Assembly (NCBI GenBank): GCA_964581175.1
Contig: CAZONI010000006.1
Location: forward strand, 30,951 to 94,950
DNA length: 64,000 nt
From: B46-G9 sp964581175
GTDB taxonomy: Bacteria > Desulfobacterota > DSM-4660 > Desulfatiglandales > Desulfatiglandaceae
Direction: 5' to 3'
In this document: piece after piece, positions 50,848 to 60,154 of the stretch
How positions within the stretch are numbered: the first letter of the stretch is position 1
Layout: each line of letters starts with the position of its first letter
The notes under the pieces: model-generated
What the model was told of the DNA's origin: nothing
Databases searched by the model: none
The model's input: the letters and a program-made list of their open reading frames with translations, nothing else
Program-made: the position numbers and the translations under genes

Positions 50848-52997
50848 AAAGCATCATATATGAAGAAGTCCTGAATCCTTCCCAGCTCGAGGCGGTCATG
50901 ACCGAAAAGGGACCGCTCCTGGTCATCGCGGGCGCAGGAAGTGGAAAGACGCGAACGCTTGTCTACCGGGTGGCCCGGCTGGTGGAAATCGGGGTGGATC
51001 CGGAAAATATTCTCCTCCTTACGTTCACCAGGAAGGCCGCCGGGGAGATGCTGGAACGGGCGGCCGGGCTTTCGGATGCCAGGTGCAGGTTTGTCTCGGG
51101 CGGGACTTTCCACTCCCTTGCGAACAGGGTTCTGCGCAGATACGCAGGCATGCTGGGCTTTGATCGGGCATTCACGATCCTGGACCGCTCGGACATGGAA
51201 GAAGCGATTCGGTCTCTGCTCCAGGAAAACCAGATGAACAGGGGTGTTGGAAGGTTTCCGAAGACCGGCACGCTGGCCAACATCCTGAGCAAGGCCGCCA
51301 ACTTCGGCGGTTCACTTGAAACATGCATGGAAGAGGAATACTTTCAATTCCTTCCGGTCCTCGACCAGGTGGACAGACTTCGGCAACTGTATGCCGAGTA
51401 TAAGAAAAATCATTCCATGATGGATTACGACGACCTGATCATCTTTTTTCGCCGACTCCTGGAGCGTGAAGAATCCGTCAGAAAAGAACTGGGTGAGCAG
51501 TACAGCCATATCATGGTGGATGAGTATCAGGATACCAATACTATCCAGGCCGACATCGTGAAATGGCTGGGTTCTGAGCACCAAAACGTCATGGTCGTGG
51601 GCGATGACAGCCAGTCCATCTACTCCTTTCGCGGCGCGAATTACCGGAACATGTTTGAGTTTCCGTCGTTCTTTCCCGGGGCGCGAATCATCAAACTGGA
51701 AGAGAACTATCGTTCCACGCAACCCATTCTGACCTTTACGAATGCACTCATGGCACAGGCCGGCGAAAAATATACCAAGTGTCTTTTCACCAGAAGAGGC
51801 GGGGGGGACAAACCGAAGGTCGTCAATACGAGGACAGATCCGGACCAGGCCCGGTACGTATCCGGGTTTATCAGGGAGCAGCTGGACCGGGGAAGGTCCC
51901 TTTCCGATTTTGCGGTTCTTTTCCGGGCGGGATATCATTCTTTCGAATTGGAAGTGGAACTGGCTCGTCTTTCTATTCCCTACGTCAAATACGGCGGGTT
52001 CAAGTTTCTGGAATCCGGCCACATAAAGGATCTTCTCGCACATCTCCGAGTCATTGCAAACCGGAACGACCCGGTCAGTTGGGGGAGAATCCTCCGGCTC
52101 CTGAAAAATGTCGGTCATGCCAAGAGCAATGCCATCATTCGGTGGATGAAAGACGAGGGGAAGGGGCCTGATCAGCTTGGGGAGTGGCCCTCCGGCGGGA
52201 AGGGCATGGAAGGCCTCAAGACTCTGGGCGAACTCCTGCGCATGCTTTCGTCAAAAGATATCGTACTGAAGACAGCCGTTGAAAAGGTGATCGAGTACTA
52301 CACGCCCATTCTGGAGACAAAATTTGATGATTTCCCAAGGCGGGCAAAAGAACTGGAACAACTGATTCAAATGGCAGAGCGCTACAAGGGGATCCGGCCT
52401 TTTCTGGATGACCTCACACTTGAACCGCCGACGAGTTCAGCCGATCTGAACGGGAAACCCCAGGAGGAACGGCTCACTCTCTCCACGGTACATTCGGCCA
52501 AAGGACTGGAGTGGCCGGTGGTTTTCATCATCTGGCTCATGGAGGGCCGTTTTCCCCCTGCCCGGGCTTATCAAAATGACGAGGCCCTGGAGGAGGAGCG
52601 CAGGCTCCTGTACGTTGCGGCCACGAGGGCAAAAGACCAGCTGATTCTCTGTTATCCCGCTCAGGAATCGATCGCTTCCTGGCAGACGGCGGGGTACGGT
52701 CTGAGAAACGGACTGACCTCTTTCATCCAGGCCCTTCCCGCAGAGGTGGTTTCTTTCGAGTCGGCGAATACCTGCCTGCAGTCAGGACCTCCCCGGAAGA
52801 GATGGGTGCAGCCGAAAGGGGATTCAGAGACGAAAGGGGGAAATCATGGCTTTCGCCAGGGGGATAAGGTGAGACATCCTGCGTTCGGACCAGGGGTGGT
52901 GTCCAGGTTCCCGGATACGGACAAGGTGGAAGTGTTTTTTCGGAACGTGGGACGAAAGCTCCTTCACCTGGAGTATACGACTCTGGAAAAGGTATGA
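50844..52997 (+). CDS. UvrD/PcrA-type ATP-dependent DNA helicase
   Basis: 717 residues. Superfamily 1A helicase motifs in order: Q-motif LNPSQLEAV, Walker A GAGSGKTRTL, LLTFTRKAAGEM, DEYQDTN (motif II), GDDSQSIYSFRGA (motif III), LEENYRSTQPIL (IV), STVHSAKGLEW (V) and YVAATRAKDQL (VI). The last 50 residues have the PcrA/UvrD C-terminal Tudor-like stretch (GDKVRHPAFGPGVV). It unwinds DNA 3'-5' in repair. Length is at the short side for the family. It is coupled to the exchanger gene upstream by ATGA overlap. Confidence 0.95.
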   Translation: MKSIIYEEVLNPSQLEAVMTEKGPLLVIAGAGSGKTRTLVYRVARLVEIGVDPENILLLTFTRKAAGEMLERAAGLSDARCRFVSGGTFHSLANRVLRRYAGMLGFDRAFTILDRSDMEEAIRSLLQENQMNRGVGRFPKTGTLANILSKAANFGGSLETCMEEEYFQFLPVLDQVDRLRQLYAEYKKNHSMMDYDDLIIFFRRLLEREESVRKELGEQYSHIMVDEYQDTNTIQADIVKWLGSEHQNVMVVGDDSQSIYSFRGANYRNMFEFPSFFPGARIIKLEENYRSTQPILTFTNALMAQAGEKYTKCLFTRRGGGDKPKVVNTRTDPDQARYVSGFIREQLDRGRSLSDFAVLFRAGYHSFELEVELARLSIPYVKYGGFKFLESGHIKDLLAHLRVIANRNDPVSWGRILRLLKNVGHAKSNAIIRWMKDEGKGPDQLGEWPSGGKGMEGLKTLGELLRMLSSKDIVLKTAVEKVIEYYTPILETKFDDFPRRAKELEQLIQMAERYKGIRPFLDDLTLEPPTSSADLNGKPQEERLTLSTVHSAKGLEWPVVFIIWLMEGRFPPARAYQNDEALEEERRLLYVAATRAKDQLILCYPAQESIASWQTAGYGLRNGLTSFIQALPAEVVSFESANTCLQSGPPRKRWVQPKGDSETKGGNHGFRQGDKVRHPAFGPGVVSRFPDTDKVEVFFRNVGRKLLHLEYTTLEKV

Positions 52998-53094
52998 AAG
53001 GCCGGTGTGTTCAACGGCGAGTGTTGAAACTGCGTGCGCATGAACGGAGGTTTCGGAGACGGATAACCTGGGATACGGCGATGCGGTAAAATAT

Positions 53095-54348
53095 TTGTAC
53101 AGCCTCCAGAAGTTCGGCATCAAGTTCGGGCTGTCAAAGACTGCGAATCTCCTGGAGGCCTTTGGCAATCCACAGAGAGGAGAAAATTATATCCACATTG
53201 CGGGCACCAATGGGAAGGGATCGGTGTCCGCCTTTCTTGCCTCCATCCTGGGGGGGGCGGGATTCAGGGTGGGAGTCTACACCTCTCCCCATCTCCTGCG
53301 GTTTACCGAGCGTTTCCGGATCAACAACCATGAGATGCCCAGGGAATCCGCGGTGCAGCTCATCAACGAGCTGAGGAAGGCGGTGGTCGAAAGCGAACCC
53401 CCCACTTTTTTCGAGGCAACCACTGCTATGGCACTGGTCTACTTCGCCCGTGAAAAGACAGACCTGGCAATCATGGAAGTGGGCATGGGGGGACGGCTGG
53501 ACGCCACGAACGTTATCCATCCCCTGGTTTCGGTGATTACCAATATATCTCTTGAGCATCAGGATTTTCTGGGTACGAGCATCAGGGAGATCGCCGGGGA
53601 GAAGGCAGGGATTATCAAGGAGGGAGTGGATCTGGTCACGGGCGTAAGAAGACCGCAGGTCATAGAGCAGTATAGGCGCCTCTGCCGGGGGAAGGAGGCC
53701 CCCCTATGGAGAATCGGAGAGAAGATCCGGTATCGCATGACATCTTCGGGCCTGCACTACCAGGGAATCGACCGCAGGATGAACAGGCTGCAGCTGGGAT
53801 TGAAGGGCCATTTTCAGGCGAGGAATGCAGTCCTTGCGCTGGCTGTGACGGAATTGCTTCGGAGAAGAGGGTTTTCCGTGTCCGAATATCAGATGCGCAC
53901 GGGCTTGAAGAAGGTGGACTGGCCGGGCAGGATGCAAGTGGTATCAAGGAACCCGGAAGTCCTGCTGGACGGCGCCCATAACCCTGGGGCGGCCAAGGCA
54001 CTGGCGAGCGCCGTCAAAAAGGAGTACCCGGATCGACATATCATCGTTGTCATAGGGATCATGGATGACAAGGACATCGGGGGAATTCTCAAGTGGATCG
54101 TTCCGATCGCTGATCATATCATCTATACTCGTCCTCAGTATTACCGTTCAGCGACCCCGGAACGACTCATGGCTGAAGCGCTCCCTTACGGGAGATCCGG
54201 GGAAATTGTTTCGGCCCTTTTCCCGGCCCTCGACCGGGCTATGGCCCTGGCACGCCCTTCAGACCTGATTGTGGTGTGCGGCTCTCTCTTTACCGTGGGT
54301 GAAGCTTTACCGTATTTTGACCCGGCAAAGTACAGTCCGGGTCCATGA
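53095..54348 (+). CDS. folC: Folylpolyglutamate synthase / dihydrofolate synthase
   Basis: 417 residues from TTG 53095, but the real start is uncertain. The sequence is in frame with, and continues upstream to, NLGYGDAVKYLYSLQKFG, which matches the usual FolC N-terminus (a Tyr-Leu-Tyr-x-Leu-Gln-Lys-Phe-Gly block). The only upstream candidate is CTG 53068 or a non-standard codon. P-loop GTNGKGSVSAF lies at about 41-51. Later blocks HPLVSVITNISLEHQDFLG, DGAHNPGAAKAL and PDRHIIVVIGIMDDKD are normal. It ligates glutamate to folates in the cytoplasm. Confidence 0.85.
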   Translation: MYSLQKFGIKFGLSKTANLLEAFGNPQRGENYIHIAGTNGKGSVSAFLASILGGAGFRVGVYTSPHLLRFTERFRINNHEMPRESAVQLINELRKAVVESEPPTFFEATTAMALVYFAREKTDLAIMEVGMGGRLDATNVIHPLVSVITNISLEHQDFLGTSIREIAGEKAGIIKEGVDLVTGVRRPQVIEQYRRLCRGKEAPLWRIGEKIRYRMTSSGLHYQGIDRRMNRLQLGLKGHFQARNAVLALAVTELLRRRGFSVSEYQMRTGLKKVDWPGRMQVVSRNPEVLLDGAHNPGAAKALASAVKKEYPDRHIIVVIGIMDDKDIGGILKWIVPIADHIIYTRPQYYRSATPERLMAEALPYGRSGEIVSALFPALDRAMALARPSDLIVVCGSLFTVGEALPYFDPAKYSPGP

Positions 54349-54364
54349 GAAGATGGAGAGACGG

Positions 54365-56629
54365 ATGATAAGGAAGAGACGTGGAATGCGGATCACGCGA
54401 GGGACGGTTTTTTTCTCCCTGGGCCTGTCAATCCTCTTGAATATCGGCGTTTTTTTCTCCATGGCGAGTGCCGATGCCCTATTTTCAAAAGAAAAACTCA
54501 CCTCAGATGAGAATACCCCATGGGAGATCACGGCAAAGCGCCTTTCCTATGATGAGAAAACAGACGTATATCATGCAAAAGGAGACGTTCTGATTGTCCG
54601 GGGAGATCAGAGCCTGTCGGCTCAGGAAGCCGTGTACAACAGGCGGACCGGTATGGCAAAGGTTTCAGGAAAAGTTCGTCTCAAGTCAGGGGGCGACATC
54701 CTGACCGGAGAGACGGGAACTTTTAACCTGAAGGAGCAGACGGGCAGGATTGAAAAAGGGTGCCTTTTCCTCAAACAGAATCACTATTACCTGAGAGGCG
54801 GCACCATGGAAAAGACAGGGGAGAGCACCTATGTGATTACGAAATGTCGCCTCACCACCTGCGACGGCGAGAATCCCGCCTGGAGCATCACAGGATCGGA
54901 AGTCAAGGTCACTGTCGAAGGATACGGGGTGGTGAAGCATGCCGCTTTTCGCGTAAAAGACTGGCCCTTGCTTTACATGCCCTTCATGATCTTTCCCGCC
55001 AAGACAAAACGGCAAACAGGCCTGTTGCCTCCCAGAATAGGCCATTCCAACCGGAACGGCCTGGATGCGGAGGTCCCTTTTTTCTGGGCGATTTCTGATC
55101 AGGCGGATGCCACCCTGTACGAGCGGTACATGAGCGAAAGGGGATACATGCATGGGCTGGAGTTTCGGTATGCCGGGGAAAAGGAAACCGAAGGGGTTTT
55201 TCTTCTGGATTTTCTCCGGGACAGAAAGGAAACCAAAGATATGACCGACCCGGATGAGCTGGAGATCAGCCCTTTCAAGAGGACCAACGAAAACCGTTAC
55301 TGGCTTCGAGGCCGGGCGGACCAGGAAATGCCTTTCGGGGTGACGGCGCGTCTGGATGTGGACCTGGTGAGCGACCAGGACTATCTCCGGGAATTTCAGA
55401 GCGGTCTAGCCGGTTACGATGCCAGACCCGACCTGTCCGAGGTATCCGGGAGACCGGTAGAGGGCAGATATGCCCCCACCAGACGCTCCGCTTTGAGACT
55501 CAGCAGAGAATGGCAGGATACCAGCCTCCAGGTGCTTTCTTCCTATCACCAGCAACCGGGAGACTCCTCCGATGATATGACTCCCCAGCCGCTTGGGAGT
55601 GTGAAAGCCACGCTGTTGCCCACATCCCTGTACCATCTGCCCGTGTACCTGGGCCTGGATTCGGATTATAATTATATATGGCGCGAAGAAGGGGCAGCGG
55701 GGAACCAGCTTTCGCTGTCGCCCGACCTGCGGTTCCCGCATAAAATGTTGGACGGTTATCTGGAAGTGGAACCCTCTTTTCGATACACTGTGAACACATA
55801 CAAGTTGGATGAGGACGGGCAGGGGCTGGATGACAGTGCAGTAAAAGGAGCTTATGAGGCTGCGTGCAGAATATCCACCGACCTGGAGCGGGTCTACGAC
55901 ACGGGATGGAAGACCGCGACGAGACTGAAGCACCGGATCTGGCCCGTTCTCACGTATCGCTACCGGGTTCCCAATGGAGACAAGGAAGAAAAGCCGTGGT
56001 TTGATCCCTTTGACCAGGAAGGCAGGGTCAACCAGATTACCCTGGCGCTGGAGAACTACCTCGATGCCAGGCTGGAGGACGGAAAGGGAAAGGTGCACTA
56101 CCTGCAGTGGGCCACTTTTACCCTCAGCCAGGGATATGATATCGACGAGGCAACCCGGGAGGAACTTCCCGGCGGGAGGAAAGAGCCGTTGGCTCCCTTG
56201 ACTGCGGATCTCCTGGTGACCCCTTACACGTATGTGGATATTCGAGGGAATGCTCAATGGAATCATTATGATCGTGATTTCAGCGCCGGGAGCCTCAGCC
56301 TTGATCTCAAAATCCCCAGAACCGGGGGCAGAAGGGATCATTATGGCCTTAATTTTCTCTATGCCAAAGATACCACCAAAAGCCTGGGATTCGACTGGAA
56401 TGTGAATCTGCCCTACGGTTTCTCGACAGGCATGATGTTTCAGAGAAACCTGCTGGTCGATAGCAATATATATACCTACTACTGGGTAGGGTACAAATGG
56501 CAGTGTTGGGGGATACAGGTCTCCATGGCAAAGGAGGATAGAGATACCCGCTTTATGATCGGGTTTAACCTCCTGGGCCTTGGCGACATCGGCACGTATG
56601 CAAGGGAGGGCAAGTGGTCCGGGCGCTAG
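54365..56629 (+). CDS. lptD: LPS-assembly protein LptD (OstA)
   Basis: 754 residues from the ATG at 54365 (GGAGAG upstream). A signal-type hydrophobic stretch is at about 10-30 (TVFFSLGLSILLNIGVFF). The N-terminal OstA/LptA-like domain (about 42-170; WEITAKRLSYDEKTDVYHAKG and GRIEKGCLFLKQ) is followed by an outer-membrane barrel, starting at about 200, with many Tyr/Trp-rich strands and the conserved Pro-Phe-Phe. It inserts lipopolysaccharide into the outer membrane. Its presence shows a Gram-negative envelope. It follows folC with a 16-bp gap. The disulfide-forming cysteines of E. coli LptD are largely absent (Cys only at about 148, 168 and 174, and near the C-terminus). Confidence 0.9.
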   Translation: MIRKRRGMRITRGTVFFSLGLSILLNIGVFFSMASADALFSKEKLTSDENTPWEITAKRLSYDEKTDVYHAKGDVLIVRGDQSLSAQEAVYNRRTGMAKVSGKVRLKSGGDILTGETGTFNLKEQTGRIEKGCLFLKQNHYYLRGGTMEKTGESTYVITKCRLTTCDGENPAWSITGSEVKVTVEGYGVVKHAAFRVKDWPLLYMPFMIFPAKTKRQTGLLPPRIGHSNRNGLDAEVPFFWAISDQADATLYERYMSERGYMHGLEFRYAGEKETEGVFLLDFLRDRKETKDMTDPDELEISPFKRTNENRYWLRGRADQEMPFGVTARLDVDLVSDQDYLREFQSGLAGYDARPDLSEVSGRPVEGRYAPTRRSALRLSREWQDTSLQVLSSYHQQPGDSSDDMTPQPLGSVKATLLPTSLYHLPVYLGLDSDYNYIWREEGAAGNQLSLSPDLRFPHKMLDGYLEVEPSFRYTVNTYKLDEDGQGLDDSAVKGAYEAACRISTDLERVYDTGWKTATRLKHRIWPVLTYRYRVPNGDKEEKPWFDPFDQEGRVNQITLALENYLDARLEDGKGKVHYLQWATFTLSQGYDIDEATREELPGGRKEPLAPLTADLLVTPYTYVDIRGNAQWNHYDRDFSAGSLSLDLKIPRTGGRRDHYGLNFLYAKDTTKSLGFDWNVNLPYGFSTGMMFQRNLLVDSNIYTYYWVGYKWQCWGIQVSMAKEDRDTRFMIGFNLLGLGDIGTYAREGKWSGR

Positions 56630-56725
56630 ATAAACACCCAATGTGCCGGTCTTGACACGGCAACAGCGTTCTACTATATTCACTAGAATCCAGGATACGG
56701 CAACTCAGGTTGACTCGGGAGGCTA

Positions 56726-57832
56726 ATGATGAAGACGAAAGTGGGAGTCCTGTCGGCAGGGGGCGATTGCCCCGGCATAAACAGCACCATCCATTGGCTT
56801 GTGTACTCTGCGCTCGATAAAGACCTGGTGCCCAGAAGGGGTTCTATGTTCGAGATAACAGGGATCCTCGACGGGTGGAAGGGGCTGATCAAGGTGAAGC
56901 CGGGGAAGAAGGAGAGCTTGAAAGAGTGGACCATGCCTCTTGACACCACAGTGGTTCGGACTTGGGACCGGTACGGGGGGACCAGGCTGGGCACGAGCCG
57001 GATCAATCCCTTTGATCCGAAAAATGACCAGTCGGAAGTCATGGTGGAGAATTACAAAAAACTGGGGCTGGATGCCCTGGTAGTCATCGGCGGATTCAAT
57101 AATCTTGGTGTCGCGTACAAACTCTACCGGATGGGCATCAAGGTGGTGGGGATACCCAAGACCATAGATCGGGATCTTTCAGGTACGGACTACACCCTTG
57201 GGTTTGATTCTGCGGTAAACATCATCACCGAAGATATTGACCGGTTGCGCATCACTGCGGGTTCCCACAGCCGGATATTTGTGGTGGAATGCATGGGGAG
57301 AAACGCGGGCTGGCTGGCCCTTGAGGCAGGAGAGGCTTCCGGGGTGCCCATCATCCTGATTCCCGAACATGATTTCGCGTTGGACCGGGTGATCGAACTC
57401 CTGGAGTTGAGAAAAAGATCAGGCAAGCGTTACAGCATCGTGCTTGCTTCAGAGGGTGCGAAGCCCAGGGGCCTGGAGGAAGTCCACGAGAGACGGGGAC
57501 GGGACGGATTCGGCCATTACTATCTTGGCGGAATCGGAGGATTTGTGGCGGAAGAGATCCAGAAAAAGACCAGGATGGAGGTGCGCTACGTGGCGCTCAG
57601 ACATCTGCAGCGGGGTGGATCCCCGACGGCCTATGACCGGAGGATGGGCCGGAAGTTTGGAATCGCTGCCATAGACACGATTGTGAATGAAGACTTCGGC
57701 CGTATGGTGAGCCTGAAAGAGGGGGTAGTCGGCTCCGTGTCCTTGAAAAAGGCCCTCGAACGGTTGAATCTCGTGGATGTGGAAAAATATTACGATACCA
57801 AGAATTATAAGAGCCTGGATCAAATCCTCTAA
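56726..57832 (+). CDS. Phosphofructokinase-family protein with a non-canonical phosphoryl site
   Basis: 368 residues, GGAGG six bases before the ATG. The fold is clear: GVLSAGGDCPGINST, RYGGTRLGTSR, LVVIGGFNNLGVA, PKTIDRDLSGTDYTLGF, VVECMGRNAGW. Compared with E. coli PfkA, the Asp-Gly of the GGDGS motif (Mg2+ and donor site) is Phe124-Asn125 here; the position of Gly124 of ATP enzymes is Lys145, as in PPi-dependent PFKs; and the catalytic Asp148 is kept, though TIDND is TIDRD. It therefore may not use ATP in the standard way and may not be a true 6-phosphofructokinase. Convergent with a FAD oxidase gene (4-bp overlap). Confidence 0.8.
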   Translation: MMKTKVGVLSAGGDCPGINSTIHWLVYSALDKDLVPRRGSMFEITGILDGWKGLIKVKPGKKESLKEWTMPLDTTVVRTWDRYGGTRLGTSRINPFDPKNDQSEVMVENYKKLGLDALVVIGGFNNLGVAYKLYRMGIKVVGIPKTIDRDLSGTDYTLGFDSAVNIITEDIDRLRITAGSHSRIFVVECMGRNAGWLALEAGEASGVPIILIPEHDFALDRVIELLELRKRSGKRYSIVLASEGAKPRGLEEVHERRGRDGFGHYYLGGIGGFVAEEIQKKTRMEVRYVALRHLQRGGSPTAYDRRMGRKFGIAAIDTIVNEDFGRMVSLKEGVVGSVSLKKALERLNLVDVEKYYDTKNYKSLDQIL

Positions 57833-59208
57833 CTCAGGAAGATTTTTCCCGGATTCAGTATGCCCCTCGGGTCGAAGGATTTCTTGATCCTTCTCATCAG
57901 GTCCAGCCCCGGCTTTTGGATTTCCATTTCCAGATATGGGGCCTTAGTGATCCCTATCCCATGTTCGCCGGTGATGGTCCCTCCGATCTGCAGCACTTGC
58001 GCGAAGAGTTCCCTGACCAGCGGCGCTACCTTTTCCCTTTCGCGGGCATCGTCCTTGTCATACATGATGTTGACATGGATGTTTCCGTCTCCCGCGTGCC
58101 CGAAGGCCGGCAGGGGAAGGTCATACCTGGAGCTGAGGTCTTGAAGCCGTGAGATCAGTTCCGGCAGCCTGCTCCGCGGGACCACTATGTCTTCACTGGT
58201 CTTATGGGGCTTCAGTTTGTACAGAGAAGGCGAGACCTCCCGGCGGGCCTGCCAGAGCCTTTCCGCCTGTTCCGGGGTGGAAGCCTTTTCAAAATTGATT
58301 GCCCCGCCGCTTTCACATGCCTCCTCAATTTTTTTGCTTTCCTGCTCCACCGCGAAGGAATCGCCATCCACTTCCATGAGAAGCATGGCGCCGGCATCAG
58401 GGGGCATGGGGATTGCCATGTGCTCTCTGATGCAATCGAGACAGACCCGGTCCACGAATTCAAGAATGGCGGGGATGATCCGGCGCTGAATGATGCTGGA
58501 GACCGTAAGGGCCGCCTCGGATACATCAGGAAAAAAGGCGAGCATCGTTCGCTGGCTTTCAGGTTTGGGGAGCAGCCGAAGAGTTATGGACGTAATCACG
58601 GCCAGGGTCCCTTCCGAGCCCACTATCAGCTGGGTGAGATCGTAGCCGGCCACTCCTTTCATGGTTTCCCGGCCGGTTCGGATTATTTCACCGGTAGGGA
58701 GGGCTACGGTGAGGCCGAGCACATAGTCCCGGGTCACACCGTACTTGACGGCTCGGAGTCCGCCGGCACATTCAGCCACATTCCCACCGATCGTTGATAT
58801 GTGCCGGCTGGCCGGATCCGGAGGGTAAAAAAGCCCGACTTTTTCGACGGCTTCCTGGAGATCGGCAGTGATGACCCCCGGTTCCACCTTGGCGACAAGG
58901 TTCTCGCGGTCGATTGTGAGGATACGGTTCATGTGCTCCAGGGACATCACCAGCCCGCCATTCACCGGGAGCGATCCTCCGCTCATCCCGGTTCCAGCAC
59001 CCCTTGGTATCACCGGAAATCCCCGGCTGGTTGCCAGGCGAAGGATTTTTGCTGTTTCCTGTGTGTTACGGGAAAAGACGACGGCATCCGGAACGAACAC
59101 CAGCTTTGTGCCGTCTGTGGAGTATGCCTCAAAGTCTTCTTGATTGGTGATCAGGTTGCCCGGACCCACTATTTGAGCTACAGCGTCAAGGTCCGCCGGG
59201 TCGATCAT
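57829..59208 (-). CDS. FAD-linked 2-hydroxyacid oxidase (GlcD-like paralogue)
   Basis: 459 residues. FAD region VIPRGAGTGMSGGSLP (about 62-77), NVAECAGGLRAVKYG, IVGSEGTLAVI, and the C-terminal FGHAGDGNIHVN and ITGEHGIGITKAPYL. It shares the GlcD fold with the 35.0-kb gene but differs in sequence, and is not next to GlcE/F-type genes. The substrate could be D-lactate or glycolate. Its ATG overlaps the recR stop (ATGA), so it is translated with the recR gene; this link to a DNA-repair gene is unusual. Confidence 0.85.
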   Translation of the reverse strand: MIDPADLDAVAQIVGPGNLITNQEDFEAYSTDGTKLVFVPDAVVFSRNTQETAKILRLATSRGFPVIPRGAGTGMSGGSLPVNGGLVMSLEHMNRILTIDRENLVAKVEPGVITADLQEAVEKVGLFYPPDPASRHISTIGGNVAECAGGLRAVKYGVTRDYVLGLTVALPTGEIIRTGRETMKGVAGYDLTQLIVGSEGTLAVITSITLRLLPKPESQRTMLAFFPDVSEAALTVSSIIQRRIIPAILEFVDRVCLDCIREHMAIPMPPDAGAMLLMEVDGDSFAVEQESKKIEEACESGGAINFEKASTPEQAERLWQARREVSPSLYKLKPHKTSEDIVVPRSRLPELISRLQDLSSRYDLPLPAFGHAGDGNIHVNIMYDKDDAREREKVAPLVRELFAQVLQIGGTITGEHGIGITKAPYLEMEIQKPGLDLMRRIKKSFDPRGILNPGKIFLS

Positions 59209-59810
59209 GATTCTACCTTCATGCGGCTCTTGAGGGCGTATTGCAGCGTCATGCGGTCCATGTATTTGAGATCTCCTCCCATCGGGACGCCAAGGGCAAT
59301 ACGCGTGATAGTGACGTCCTTGTCAGAAAGGATACCGGCCAGAAAGGAAGCTGTTGCTTCCCCTTCGGTGGTAGGATTGGTTGCCAGAATAACTTCCTTA
59401 ATATGCTCATCTTTCAAACGGGAAAGGAGTTCTCCTATCTTAAGATCTTCAGGGCCGATGCCGTCGAGCGGGGAAAGGGCCCCGTGGAGTACGTGATACC
59501 GCCCTTTGAATGAACCGCTTTCCTCCAGGGCCAACTGGTCTCCCGGACCTTCAACAACACAGATACTGCCGATATTCCTGGTTTCATCACGGCAGATAGG
59601 GCACGGGTCATCGTCAGTCAGGTTGAAGCAGATCGAACAGAAGGTTATTCTGTCCTTCACCTCCAGGAGGCTCCGGGCCATATCCTGTGCCAGCGAGCGG
59701 TCACTCTTCAAGATGAACAAGGCCATTCGTGCCGCGGATTTCTGGCCGATACCGGGGAGTTTGGAAAACTGCTCGATCAGATTTTCAAGAGATGTTGGAT
59801 AGATGCCCAT
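59205..59810 (-). CDS. recR: Recombination mediator RecR
   Basis: 201 residues from the ATG at 59810; a GTG at 59828 that overlaps the ybaB stop is also in frame. Helix-hairpin-helix LPGIGQKSAARMA, the zinc motif CSICFNLTDDDPCPIC, and the Toprim domain CVVEGPGDQLALEESG and ATNPTTEGEATASFL are complete. With RecO/RecF it loads RecA on gapped DNA. It follows ybaB (gap 14 bp), a conserved order. The usual dnaX partner lies about 2 kb away on the same strand, separated by a metC-like gene and non-coding DNA. Confidence 0.95.
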   Translation of the reverse strand: MGIYPTSLENLIEQFSKLPGIGQKSAARMALFILKSDRSLAQDMARSLLEVKDRITFCSICFNLTDDDPCPICRDETRNIGSICVVEGPGDQLALEESGSFKGRYHVLHGALSPLDGIGPEDLKIGELLSRLKDEHIKEVILATNPTTEGEATASFLAGILSDKDVTITRIALGVPMGGDLKYMDRMTLQYALKSRMKVES

Positions 59811-59824
59811 GATGATCTTCTCGG

Positions 59825-60154
59825 TCACATGAGGCCGGGAAGGTTGGGGAGATTCATGCCCTTGGTCAGTTTTCCCATCTCCTCGTTCACCATTTCTTTT
59901 GCCTTGGCAAGGCCGTCGTTGACCGCGGCCATCACGAGATCCTGCAGCATTTCTCTGTCTTCGGGATCTATGACCTCGGGCTCGATGACGATGGAGACGA
60001 TCTCCTGTCTCCCGTTTGCCACGACGGTAACCATTCCGCCGCCGGCCGATGCTTCAACGGTCCTGTCCCCCAGTTCTTCCTGGAGTTTGGCCATTTTTGC
60101 CTGAAATTGCTGGGCCTGTTTCATGATCTGGCCCATGTTGGGCATGCCTTTCAT
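59825..60154 (-). CDS. ybaB: YbaB/EbfC nucleoid-associated protein
   Basis: 109 residues from the ATG at 60154 (AAAGGAG upstream). MGQIMKQAQQFQAKMAKLQEEL is the helical start, followed by the strand region VEASAGGGMVTVVANGRQE and a second helix (LQDLVMAAVNDGLAKAKEMV). The protein is a homodimer that binds DNA. Next to recR, as in most bacteria. Here the two genes are separated from dnaX, which is common but not universal. Confidence 0.95.
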   Translation of the reverse strand: MKGMPNMGQIMKQAQQFQAKMAKLQEELGDRTVEASAGGGMVTVVANGRQEIVSIVIEPEVIDPEDREMLQDLVMAAVNDGLAKAKEMVNEEMGKLTKGMNLPNLPGLM

